Assembly (NCBI RefSeq): GCF_028882275.1 | Contig: NZ_JARBUT010000026.1 | Location: 1 to 64,000, forward strand | Direction: 5' to 3' | Source: Nocardiopsis sp. N85 | GTDB lineage: Bacteria > Actinomycetota > Actinomycetes > Streptosporangiales > Streptosporangiaceae | Length of the DNA: 64,000 bases | Shown: piece after piece, positions 23,183 through 31,269 of the stretch | Position numbering within the stretch: position 1 is the first letter of the stretch | Layout: the number at the start of each line of letters is the position of its first letter | Notes under the pieces: generated by a model | What the model saw: only the letters and a program-made list of their open reading frames with translations | What the model was told of the DNA's origin: nothing | The model's database searches: none | Program-made: the position numbers and the translations under genes

Positions 23183-24731
23183 ACCCGGACGGACCCTCAA
23201 GAGCCTCCTGGACGCCCTGGACGAATCCGTGCACGGGCTCATGGCGGCACCGCGCGGGCTGGGCGCGGTGGTGCGCTCGGTCACCATCGCCCACGACGGC
23301 GAACCCCTGCCGGTCGGCACGCTGGCGGTCGTTCCGGGTGAGGAGGCGTCCGCGCTCGCCGACCGGATCTCCGACACCGTCGCGGCCGTGGCCGTCACCG
23401 GCGACCCGGGCGAGGGCGCGGAACGCCTGCGCGCCCTCGGGCTGCCCGTGCTGTCCGTCGACCCCCGGCTGACCGAGAAGGAGTTCGCCGACCTGGTGCG
23501 GGCCGTCCTGGAGACCCCCGGTGACGAACCCCGCCACCGGGACCTGTTCTCCCTCGCGGAGACGGTGGCGACGCTCACCGGCGGTCTGGTGAGCATCGAG
23601 GACTCCGCCGGCGCCGTCCTGGCCTACTCCGCCGCCGGCGAGGGCGCCGACGAGCTCCGGCGCAGGACCATCCTGGGGCGCGGCTGTCCGGAGTCCTTCC
23701 TGGCGCACCTGCGTGCGTGGGGGGTCAACGAACGCCTGGCCGCCGGCGAGGTCGTCGAAGTGGCCGAACGCCCCGACCTGGGCGCCGAACGCCGCCTGGT
23801 GGTGGGCATCCTGGCCGGGGACCGGATGCTGGGCGGCATCTGGGTGCAGATCGGCGGCGCCCAGCGGCCCGCCACGGCCGCCCGGGTCCTGCTCGGCGCC
23901 GCCCGGTTGGCGGCGGCGCACCTGATGCGCGCCCACGGCGGCGCCAGATCCGTCGGCGGCGACCCCGCCGAACTGGCCGTCGGCCTGCTCACCGGCGCGT
24001 TCGACACCGACGCCCTCGCCCGCCATCTGGGAGCCGATCCGGCGACCCCGGTCTCCGTCATCGCCCTGGCCCTGGGCGGGGACGCCGACGGACGCCCCTG
24101 GCTCCTGGAGCGGGCGGCGGAGACGGCGTCGGTGTACGCGGCCTCCTACCGCAGCGACGCGCTGGTCATCCCCGCCTGCGGGCTGCTGTACCTGCTCATG
24201 CCGGCGCCGTCGGGGAACGCGGCGCCCGGCTCGTGGGTCCGGGACCTGGTCACGACCCTGCGGCACAACCTGGGCACCCCGGTACAGGCCGCCCTGGCGG
24301 GGGTCGCTCCGCGCATGAGCGGCGTACCCGCCCTGAAGAAGGTCGCCAGCCGCACGCTGGACGTGGTCCGGGACCGCCCCGAACTCACCGTCACCGCCTT
24401 CGAGGACGTCCGCTCCTCCGTCGTGCTACGCGAACTCATCGACGACCTCGCCGAGCGCCCGCACCTACGGGATGTCCGGCTCGACGACCTCGACGAGGAG
24501 CAGTACCGCTCGTTGGCGGTGTACCTGGCCACCTTCGGCGACGTCACCCGGGCGGCGGAGCTGCTGCACGTCCACCCCAACACATTGCGTCACCGCGTCC
24601 GCCGGATCCGTACCCTGACCGGCCTGGATCTGGACGACCCCGACCAGCGGCTGTTGGCGTCGCTGACCCTGCGCGCCCGGAGTCGAGGTGGAGATCCGGA
24701 CTCCGCGGGATCTCCGCCCGGTCACGGGTGA
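23175..24731 (+). CDS. PucR-family transcriptional regulator
   Basis: A 518-residue regulator. The C-terminal PucR/CdaR helix-turn-helix is clear: YLATFGDVTRAAELLHVHPNTLRHRVRRIRTLTGLDLDDPDQRLLASL (about 450-498). The middle holds a GGDEF-like central region and the first 150 residues resemble a purine-catabolism sensory domain (LAVVPGEEASALADRI...LGLPVLSVDP). GTG 23175 overlaps the end of the kinase gene. Targets often lie next door; the MHS transporter at 24897 and the ring-cleavage operon upstream are both candidates. The ligand is unknown. Confidence 0.85.
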   Translation: MTEPGRTLKSLLDALDESVHGLMAAPRGLGAVVRSVTIAHDGEPLPVGTLAVVPGEEASALADRISDTVAAVAVTGDPGEGAERLRALGLPVLSVDPRLTEKEFADLVRAVLETPGDEPRHRDLFSLAETVATLTGGLVSIEDSAGAVLAYSAAGEGADELRRRTILGRGCPESFLAHLRAWGVNERLAAGEVVEVAERPDLGAERRLVVGILAGDRMLGGIWVQIGGAQRPATAARVLLGAARLAAAHLMRAHGGARSVGGDPAELAVGLLTGAFDTDALARHLGADPATPVSVIALALGGDADGRPWLLERAAETASVYAASYRSDALVIPACGLLYLLMPAPSGNAAPGSWVRDLVTTLRHNLGTPVQAALAGVAPRMSGVPALKKVASRTLDVVRDRPELTVTAFEDVRSSVVLRELIDDLAERPHLRDVRLDDLDEEQYRSLAVYLATFGDVTRAAELLHVHPNTLRHRVRRIRTLTGLDLDDPDQRLLASLTLRARSRGGDPDSAGSPPGHG

Positions 24732-24896
24732 CGACGGTGGGGCCGCCGGGCGGGGCCGGATTGTCGACGCCGACACCGACGGGGTCGCCATATCGTCCGT
24801 TCGTACAACGGTGATCCGTGCCACCGCGTTCTAGGCTCCGGCGTACTCGCGGCGCCCCTCGGCCCGCGGCACCCCACCCCACCAGGAGTTCTGGAC

Positions 24897-26210
24897 ATGA
24901 GCACGGACACCGTGCGGCCCGGGCCGCCCACGTCGAAGGTCCTCATCGCGAGCCTGACCGGCAGCACCATCGAGTGGTTCGACTTCTTCCTCTACGGGAC
25001 CGCCGCCGCCCTCGTCTTCAACAAGCTGTTCTTCCCGTCGGACGACCCGCTCGTCTCGCTGATGCTGTCCTACCTGACGTTCTCGCTGACGTTCTTCGTC
25101 CGTCCGCTGGGCGGCGTGTTCTTCTCTCACATCGGCGACCGGATCGGCCGGAAGAAGACCCTGGTCATCACCCTGTCGCTGATGGGCGGGGCCACCATGC
25201 TCATCGGCCTGCTGCCGACCTACGACAGCATCGGGATCCTGGCCCCGATCCTCCTCGTCCTCCTGCGGATCGTGCAGGGTCTGGGCATCGGCGGCGAGTG
25301 GGGCGGTGCGCTCCTGTTGGCCTACGAGTACGCCCCGGAGAAGAAGCGCGGCCTCTTCGGCAGTGTTCCGCAGATGGGCATCACCCTGGGCATGCTGCTG
25401 GCGAGCCTGGCCCTGACCCTGATGTCCCTGTTGCCCGACGCGCAGTTCGAGGCGTGGGGCTGGCGGGTGCCGTTCGTCGCGAGCGTTCTGCTGGTGCTCC
25501 TGGGACTGTGGATCCGTTCCGGCATCGACGAGACCCCCTCGTTCCAGAAGGCCAAGGAGGAGGGCTCGGTCGCGAGGCTGCCGGTCGTGGAGACCTTCCG
25601 GTTCCACTGGCGCGCGGTCCTGGTGGCGGTCGGCGCCAAGGTCGTGGAGACCGCCCCCTTCTACATCTTCGGCACGTTCGTGGTGAGCTACGCGACGGGC
25701 ACCCTGTCCTTCGAGAACACCGAGGCCCTCAACGCCGTCACCCTCGCCGCCGTCGTCGCCAGCGTGCTCATCCCGGTCTACGGCGCCCTGTCCGACCGGT
25801 GGGGCCGACAGCGCGTGTACCTGACCGGCGCGATCCTGCTGGCCCTGTTCGCCGCGCCGTACTTCCTGATGCTGGGCACCGGCAGCACGGCGCTGCTCGT
25901 CCTGGCGACCGTGCTCGGCCTGGGTGTGTTCTGGCCGCCGGTGACCGCCACCATCGGCACCCTGTGCTCGGAGATCTTCTCCACCCGAGTCCGTTACACC
26001 GGCGTGACCCTGGGCTACCAGATCGGTGCCGCCCTGGCCGGTGGCACCGCGCCGCTGATCGCCACCTGGCTGCTGTCGCGGTTCGACAACGCGTGGGCGC
26101 CGATCGCCGGCTACCTGGTGTTCACCGCTCTGGTGTCGATCGTCGCGGTGTCCCTGGCCCGCGGCGCCTCCCGCGCGGAGGAGCACGAGGCCGCCCCGGT
26201 CGAGGGCTGA
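24897..26210 (+). CDS. MFS transporter, metabolite:H+ symporter (MHS) family
   Basis: A 437-residue transporter with about twelve helices. The N-terminus SLTGSTIEWFDFFLYGTAAALVFNKLFFP (about 19-47) and the loop FSHIGDRIGRKKTLVITLSLMGG (about 80-102) are hallmarks of the MHS group (ProP, KgtP, ShiA, citrate). LRIVQGLGIGGEWGGA lies near 125-140. It should import an organic acid or zwitterion with protons. ATG 24897 is well placed. It starts 165 bases after the PucR gene on the same strand and is a likely PucR target. The substrate cannot be read. Confidence 0.87.
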   Translation: MSTDTVRPGPPTSKVLIASLTGSTIEWFDFFLYGTAAALVFNKLFFPSDDPLVSLMLSYLTFSLTFFVRPLGGVFFSHIGDRIGRKKTLVITLSLMGGATMLIGLLPTYDSIGILAPILLVLLRIVQGLGIGGEWGGALLLAYEYAPEKKRGLFGSVPQMGITLGMLLASLALTLMSLLPDAQFEAWGWRVPFVASVLLVLLGLWIRSGIDETPSFQKAKEEGSVARLPVVETFRFHWRAVLVAVGAKVVETAPFYIFGTFVVSYATGTLSFENTEALNAVTLAAVVASVLIPVYGALSDRWGRQRVYLTGAILLALFAAPYFLMLGTGSTALLVLATVLGLGVFWPPVTATIGTLCSEIFSTRVRYTGVTLGYQIGAALAGGTAPLIATWLLSRFDNAWAPIAGYLVFTALVSIVAVSLARGASRAEEHEAAPVEG

Positions 26211-26221
26211 TCCGCGTGCCG

Positions 26222-26250
26222 CCGCCCCGGGCCGGACGGACCCGGGGCGG
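26222..26250. terminator. Hairpin after MHS transporter
   Basis: CCGCCCCGGG and CCCGGGGCGG form a 10-bp stem with a 9-base loop, 11 bases after the stop. Confidence 0.65.
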
Positions 26251-26454
26251 TGCGGGGCGCCGGGAGCGGGATCGTCGGCGACACGGCCAGGACGCTCCTG
26301 ACCGTTCTTCGTGGGCGGGAGCGCCCCGGTGCCGAACGACCCGTGTCCCACGCCCGACCATCGAACACGAAGCGCGGCCGACGAAGGTCGTCATGCGTGC
26401 CGCGTTCGGCGAAGAGCGGCACGCGCGTGTCCGGCGTTCCGCGGGACGGATCCC

Positions 26455-27342
26455 TCAGTCCAGGGAGCGCACCAGCTCGGCTACCCGCTCGGGCTGTTCG
26501 TACATGGCCAGGTGCCCGGCCCCCTCCAGGACGGTGACGTCGGCGTCGAGCAGACGGCGAGCCGGTCCGTGCAGGCGGGCGGGCGAGTAGAAGACGTCGT
26601 CGGAACCGGTCGCCAGGATCACCGGCGTGTCCCCCCAGGGACGCAGGCACTCCAACGGCAGCGGGCCCGGGGCCAGGCTGGTCCGGCAGTGCCGACCCAC
26701 CAGGGTCATCCACGAGGCGAACGGGTGCACTCCGCCGTGGGAGGCGGAGGTGTACGCGGGGCCGCTCATGTGGTCGAGCAGGCGGGTGCTCTTGTCGTCG
26801 CGCGGCCCGATCATCCACGGCAGGGCGACCCGCATCAGATCGGAGTTCACCGCCGCGGCGGTGAGTCCGGCCGGTCCGACCATCACCACGGAGCGGACCA
26901 GCCCGGAGGGCTTGGCGGCCAGCAGCACGGCCGCGCCCAGGGAGTGCGCGAGGACGGTCGCGGGACGGTCGGTGAGCAGGGGCAGGATCTCGTCGAACCA
27001 GGCACCGTACAGGGCCGCCCGGCCGGACCGGGGGCGGATCGCCTCGCTGAGTCCGGGCTGTCCGGGCAGGTCGACCAGGACGACCGGGCGATCGCGTTGG
27101 AGGACCCGGGCGAGGTCCACCGAAGTGGCGGAGTTGAAGTTGGTCCCGCTGAGGACGATGACCGGTGCGGCGTCGCCGCCGGGGGCGCCGAAGGCCCGGG
27201 TGGTGCCGAGCGCGGTGTGGATCTCGGGGAGCGGGGTGAGCGCCGGCCATGCGGCGATCCGTTCCTCGCACCGGTCCCGGATCTCACGGGCCCCGGTTTC
27301 GGAACGATAGATGTGCGTACCGTGGGGGTGGGCGTCGGGCAT
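26455..27342 (-). CDS. Alpha/beta hydrolase
   Basis: A 295-residue alpha/beta-fold hydrolase. The nucleophile elbow is AHSLGAAV (about residue 135, Ser), the acid lies in ILATGSDDVFYSP (about 247), and the His is in LEGAGHLAMYEQPERV (about 275). The oxyanion segment is VLSGTNFNSAT (about 62-72) rather than the usual HG motif. ATG 27342 is the natural start. It converges on the MHS gene and its upstream region faces the nhaA leader. Substrate unknown. Confidence 0.82.
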   Translation of the reverse strand: MPDAHPHGTHIYRSETGAREIRDRCEERIAAWPALTPLPEIHTALGTTRAFGAPGGDAAPVIVLSGTNFNSATSVDLARVLQRDRPVVLVDLPGQPGLSEAIRPRSGRAALYGAWFDEILPLLTDRPATVLAHSLGAAVLLAAKPSGLVRSVVMVGPAGLTAAAVNSDLMRVALPWMIGPRDDKSTRLLDHMSGPAYTSASHGGVHPFASWMTLVGRHCRTSLAPGPLPLECLRPWGDTPVILATGSDDVFYSPARLHGPARRLLDADVTVLEGAGHLAMYEQPERVAELVRSLD

Positions 27343-27378
27343 CGGGCACCTGTTCGTTTCCGGATGAGTGGAAGGTCA

Positions 27379-27544
27379 CCGCCGACCAGTCTTCCCGGCA
27401 CACCGGCGAGCAAGCGTACACGACTCCCCGGAACCGGTGCGTTCGGAGCGGACGGATAAGCTCTGGTCTGGACATTCGTGCCATCACCGGAGAGCACGGG
27501 GCGGGCTCGAATGTCCTAGGTGTGCCGGGAAGACTGGTCGGCGG
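27379..27544. repeat. 26-bp perfect inverted repeat flanking 114 bp upstream of nhaA
   Basis: The arm at 27379-27404 (beginning CGCCGACCAGTC) is exactly complementary to 27519-27544. No open frame fills the 114-bp interior, which holds a GGATAAGCT box. The right arm ends 28 bases before the nhaA ATG. It could be an invertible promoter, a MITE-like relic or a long-range hairpin in the leader. No target duplication is seen outside the arms. Confidence 0.8.
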
Positions 27545-27572
27545 CCCGTTCGTCGTCTCCAGAAAGCCGTCC

Positions 27573-28853
27573 ATGAGCATCGACCCACTGGCACATTCCG
27601 CTTCCCAGAATCCACTCTCCCGACTGGCCGAGGCCCTGCGCAGCGACACCGTCGGGGGCTTTCTTCTGATCACCGCGGCACTGGTCGCGATCATCTGGAT
27701 CAACACGCCCTTCGGTGAGGCCTACGAGCATCTGCGCTCGGTCACCCTGGGTCCCGAGTCCCTGCACCTGAACCTGTCCCTGGAGACGTGGGCGGCCGAC
27801 GCCCTCTTGGCGGTCTTCTTCTTCGTCGTCGGCAACGAGCTCAAACAGGAGTTCGTCAACGGAGAGCTGCGCAACCCGCGCCGGGCGATGCTGCCGATCG
27901 TCGCCGCGATCTGCGGCATGGTCGTTCCCGCCGCGATCTACGTGGCGATCAACTTCTCCTCCCCGGACACGATCCAGGGCTGGGGCATCCCGATGGCGAC
28001 CGACATCGCCTTCGCGGTGGCCATCCTCGCGGTGGTCGGTCGGCACCTGCCGCCGTCCCTTCGCACCTTCCTCCTGACCCTGGCGATCGTCGACGACCTC
28101 GGCGCGATCATCGTCATCGCGGTGTTCTACACCTCCGGCATCGACCTGCTCATGCTGATCGCCGCCTTCGCGGGTCTGGCCGTCTTCGGCTACCTCCAGC
28201 GCGGCAAGGGCCTGGCCGCACGGCTCAACGCCTCCCGGGTGCCCAACTGGATCGTGTACGTGCCGCTGGCCGTGCTGATCTGGGTGCTGATGCACGAGAG
28301 CGGTGTGCACGCCACCATCGCCGGTGTGGCCATGGGTCTGCTGATGCGGACCAAGACCATGCCCGGCGAGACGCACGACCCGAGCCACCGTGTGGAGCAT
28401 CTCCTGCGGCCCTGGTCGGCCGGTCTGGCCCTGCCGATCTTCGCCTTCTTCTCCGCCGGCGTGGTCATCGACGGGTTCGGCTCGGTCGTCAGCGACCCGG
28501 CCTCGCTCGGCATCATCATGGGCCTGGTCGTCGGCAAGGCGATCGGTATCGCGGGCGGCGCGTGGGTGACCACCAAGGTGACGCGGGCCGAGCTCAACCC
28601 GAGCCTGAAGTGGATCGACATCATCGGCATGTCGCAACTGGCGGGGATCGGCTTCACCGTGTCCCTCTTGATCAGCGAGCTCTCCTTCGTGGATTCGGCC
28701 GAGCATCTGGCGCACGCCAAGACCGGTGTGCTGGCGGCCTCGCTCATCGCGACCCTGCTGGCGGCGGTCGTCCTCGGGGCGCGTTCGCGGCACTACAGGG
28801 GCCTGATGCAGGCGATGGCCGAGAAGGAGAAGGAGGCCGGCGGCCGGGCCTGA
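27573..28853 (+). CDS. nhaA: Na+/H+ antiporter NhaA
   Basis: A 426-residue NhaA-type antiporter with about twelve helices. Family landmarks are FFFVVGNELKQEFVNGEL (about 87-104), the assembly motif PMATDIAFAVAILAVVG (about 143-159) with the ion-site region LALAIVDDLGAIIVIAVF (paired Asp near 172-173), and GMSQLAGIGFTVSLLISELSF (about 350-370). It expels Na+ in exchange for H+ under salt or alkaline stress. ATG 27573 gives a normal N-terminus; the longer frame from 27249 is not credible. The leader carries the long inverted repeat described above, so expression may be switched or structured. Confidence 0.92.
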   Translation: MSIDPLAHSASQNPLSRLAEALRSDTVGGFLLITAALVAIIWINTPFGEAYEHLRSVTLGPESLHLNLSLETWAADALLAVFFFVVGNELKQEFVNGELRNPRRAMLPIVAAICGMVVPAAIYVAINFSSPDTIQGWGIPMATDIAFAVAILAVVGRHLPPSLRTFLLTLAIVDDLGAIIVIAVFYTSGIDLLMLIAAFAGLAVFGYLQRGKGLAARLNASRVPNWIVYVPLAVLIWVLMHESGVHATIAGVAMGLLMRTKTMPGETHDPSHRVEHLLRPWSAGLALPIFAFFSAGVVIDGFGSVVSDPASLGIIMGLVVGKAIGIAGGAWVTTKVTRAELNPSLKWIDIIGMSQLAGIGFTVSLLISELSFVDSAEHLAHAKTGVLAASLIATLLAAVVLGARSRHYRGLMQAMAEKEKEAGGRA

Positions 28854-28860
28854 CGGCCCT

Positions 28861-28892
28861 CGGGGGCCGGGGGGGGATCCTCCCGGCCCCCG
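28861..28892 (+). terminator. Hairpin after nhaA
   Basis: CGGGGGCCGGG and CCCGGCCCCCG form an 11-bp stem with a 10-base loop just after the stop. Confidence 0.65.
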
Positions 28893-28953
28893 ACACATTC
28901 GGTCTTCGCTTCGATACCACGCGCGTTGGTGTGCTTCGACACACCGAATGATC

Positions 28954-28982
28954 GGGACAGACTGATTTTCGTGTGCTAGGTT
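28954..28982 (+). promoter_or_regulatory. Promoter of cold-shock gene
   Basis: GGGACA (28954-28959), a 17-base spacer and TAGGTT (28977-28982) fit a housekeeping-type promoter. It would give a 5' leader of about 105-110 bases, long enough for the temperature-responsive structure typical of csp messages. Confidence 0.5.
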
Positions 28983-29097
28983 CTAAGAAGTTGCAGTCGT
29001 GAGCTCCGATGGATTTTCATCTCGTCGGGAGATCACCGCGGTGACGGGAAAATCGTCATCTGCGGTTTTCTTCATGTTACGAACGAGAGGTATCCAT

Positions 29098-29301
29098 ATG
29101 GCGACCGGTACGGTTAAGTGGTTCAACGGTGACAAGGGCTTCGGCTTCATCGAGCAGGACGGCGGCGGCCCCGACGTCTTCGCCCACTACTCGAACATCC
29201 AGGCCTCGGGCTACCGTGAGCTTGCCGAAGGCCAGGCTGTGCAGTTCGATGCGGTCCAGGGCGCCAAGGGCCCCCAGGCTGAGAACATCACCCTGATCTA
29301 G
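29098..29301 (+). CDS. Cold-shock protein (CspA family)
   Basis: A 67-residue single cold-shock domain. RNP1 is KGFGFIEQ (about 13-20) and RNP2 is VFAHYSNI (about 27-34); the start [14 protein letters not shown] is typical. It binds single-stranded RNA or DNA and acts as an RNA chaperone. ATG 29098 follows GAGAGG. A long leader precedes it and a strong terminator follows. The next gene is a DEAD-box helicase, so the two probably serve cold adaptation together, from separate promoters. Confidence 0.95.
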   Translation: MATGTVKWFNGDKGFGFIEQDGGGPDVFAHYSNIQASGYRELAEGQAVQFDAVQGAKGPQAENITLI

Positions 29302-29320
29302 GGGAGCCAGCGCTCCTCCA

Positions 29321-29370
29321 GCGGTAGGGGCCCGCCCTTCGGGCGCCGGGCCCCACCGCTTTTCTTTTTT
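29321..29370 (+). terminator. Intrinsic terminator after csp
   Basis: A long GC stem from GCGGT (29321) to ACCGC (29359) with GGGGCCCG inside, closed by a CTTCGG loop, then TTTTCTTTTTT. This is the most canonical intrinsic terminator in the window. Confidence 0.92.
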
Positions 29371-29543
29371 GTCCGCCGGATTCTCCGCCGTCGCTCTCCG
29401 ACCGGCACCGGCGCCCACCGCTCCTCGGAATTCTCCGATCGGTCGCGGTCATCCGCGTTATTTCCTCCGGCGTACCCGGTTTCCCCCTGCGAGGCCGTAT
29501 CCAGGCCTCCCGCCCGGCGAACGCCGTCGGCGAAAGGCCTCAT

Positions 29544-30953
29544 ATGAGTCATCCGTACCGCACCACCGGTTCCAGCCGCAGCCGCCCCGCTTTCGGTCGG
29601 CAGCGCCCCTACAACGACCGTCGCCCCCACACCGGCGGTCGCCCCCGCAGCGGCGGCCCCTCCGGGGAGTTCGCCCTCCCCGTCACCGTCACCCCGGCGC
29701 TTCCTCCGGTCGAGTCCTTCGACGCGCTGGACATGCCCGAGCCGTTGAAGCGGACTCTGGCCCGCGAAGGCCTGACCGTCCCGTCCGAGATCCAGGCGGC
29801 GACCCTGCCGAACTCCCTCGCCGGACGCGACGTGCTGGGTCGCAGCCGCACCGGTTCGGGCAAGACCCTGGCCTTCGGGCTGGCCCTGCTCGCCGGACTC
29901 GACGGCCGCGAGCCCGAGCCCCGGCGTCCCCTCGCCGTGGTGCTCGCACCCACCCGTGAACTGGCCCAGCAGGTCGCCGACGCGTTGGCGCCCTACGCCC
30001 GCTCGGTGGGGGTGCGCACGACGACCGTGGTCGGCGGCATGCCCATCCACCGTCAGGCCCGTTCCCTGCGCCAGGGCGTCCACCTCGTGGTGGCCACCCC
30101 GGGACGCCTGCGCGACCTGATGGAGCGCGGCGACTGCGTCCTGGACCGGGTGGAGTCCGCGGTCCTCGACGAGGCCGACCAGATGACCGACATGGGCTTC
30201 ATGCCGCAGGTCACCGCGATCCTCCAAGAGGTTCCGGCCGGCGGTCGGCGCATGCTGTTCTCGGCGACGCTGGACCGCAACGTCGACACGCTGGTCCGCC
30301 GCTTCCTGAACGACCCGGTGGTCCACTCGGTCGACCTGTCCGAAGGCGCCGTCTCCACCATGGATCACCACGTCATGCACGTGTCGCACATGGAGAAGCA
30401 GGACGTCGCGACCCGGATCGCCGCCCGCGACGGTCGGGTCATCATGTTCCTCGACACCAAGCGCGCCGTGGACCGGATGGCCGACCACCTGTTGGCCAAC
30501 GGCGTCCTCGCCGCGCCCCTGCACGGCGGCCGCAGCCAGCCGCAGCGGACCCGGACGCTCGACCAGTTCAAGAAGGGCCACGTGACCGCCCTGATCGCCA
30601 CCAACGTGGCGGCGCGCGGCATCCACGTGGACGGTCTGGACCTGGTGGTCAACATCGACCCGCCCACCGACCACAAGGACTACCTGCACCGGGGCGGGCG
30701 CACCGCCCGGGCCGGGGAGTCCGGCAGCGTGGTCACGCTCGTGCTGCCGAGCCAGCGGCGCGACATGACCCGGCTGATGAGCCGGGCGCGGATCGAGCCG
30801 ACCACCCTGCGTGTGGAAGCCGGGGACACGGGACTGGACGAGGTGACCGGGGCGCGCGAGCCCTCCGGCGTGCCGGTCTCCGTCGCCGCTTCGGCTTCCC
30901 GTGAGCGACGACGCGACCCGGCCCCGCGTGGCCGCCGCCGCCCGCGCCGCTGA
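29544..30953 (+). CDS. DEAD-box RNA helicase
   Basis: A 469-residue DEAD-box helicase. A basic, R/G/P-rich tail (1-45) precedes the Q-motif region. Motif I is SRTGSGKT (about 97-104), Ia PTRELAQQ (about 135-142), II DEAD (about 211-214), III SAT (about 242-244), V RGIHVDGLDLVVNIDPP (about 353-369) and VI HRGGRTARAG (about 378-387). It unwinds structured RNA. The basic C-terminal tail (RERRRDPAPRGRRRPRR) should aid RNA binding. It starts with ATG 29544, about 170 bases after the csp terminator. Confidence 0.93.
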   Translation: MSHPYRTTGSSRSRPAFGRQRPYNDRRPHTGGRPRSGGPSGEFALPVTVTPALPPVESFDALDMPEPLKRTLAREGLTVPSEIQAATLPNSLAGRDVLGRSRTGSGKTLAFGLALLAGLDGREPEPRRPLAVVLAPTRELAQQVADALAPYARSVGVRTTTVVGGMPIHRQARSLRQGVHLVVATPGRLRDLMERGDCVLDRVESAVLDEADQMTDMGFMPQVTAILQEVPAGGRRMLFSATLDRNVDTLVRRFLNDPVVHSVDLSEGAVSTMDHHVMHVSHMEKQDVATRIAARDGRVIMFLDTKRAVDRMADHLLANGVLAAPLHGGRSQPQRTRTLDQFKKGHVTALIATNVAARGIHVDGLDLVVNIDPPTDHKDYLHRGGRTARAGESGSVVTLVLPSQRRDMTRLMSRARIEPTTLRVEAGDTGLDEVTGAREPSGVPVSVAASASRERRRDPAPRGRRRPRR

Positions 30954-30964
30954 CCCGAACCACG

Positions 30965-30998
30965 ACGGGCCCCGTGACCAATCGGTCGCGGGGCCCGT
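30965..30998 (+). terminator. Hairpin after DEAD-box gene
   Basis: ACGGGCCCCG-T-GACC pairs with GGTC-G-CGGGGCCCGT around AATC, a 14-bp stem with one mismatch, 12 bases after the stop. Confidence 0.75.
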
Positions 30999-31269
30999 TC
31001 GCGTTCCCGGGACGTTCAGGACGTGTTCCGTGGGTGCCGCGGTGCGTCGACCGGGCGGAGTGTCACCGACCGCCGTGGCCGGTGCTTCCAGGGTCTGTTC
31101 TTCGCGTGCTCTTCCGTGCCCTCGGGGGGTCGCGAGGGTGTCCGCGGGGTTCCGGAGGCCCGGAGCGAACGTCCGTGGAGCGAGGACGTGGGCGCGGGGC
31201 AGAAGGTCCCCGTTCTCCGGGCGTTCCGGGCACGGACCGAAGCGGAGCGCGGGTTCGAAAGAACACGCC

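Noticed and set aside
27405-27572. Known nhaA-associated riboswitch-type motif
   Set aside because: I could not match a known consensus; the long inverted repeat is a different kind of structure.
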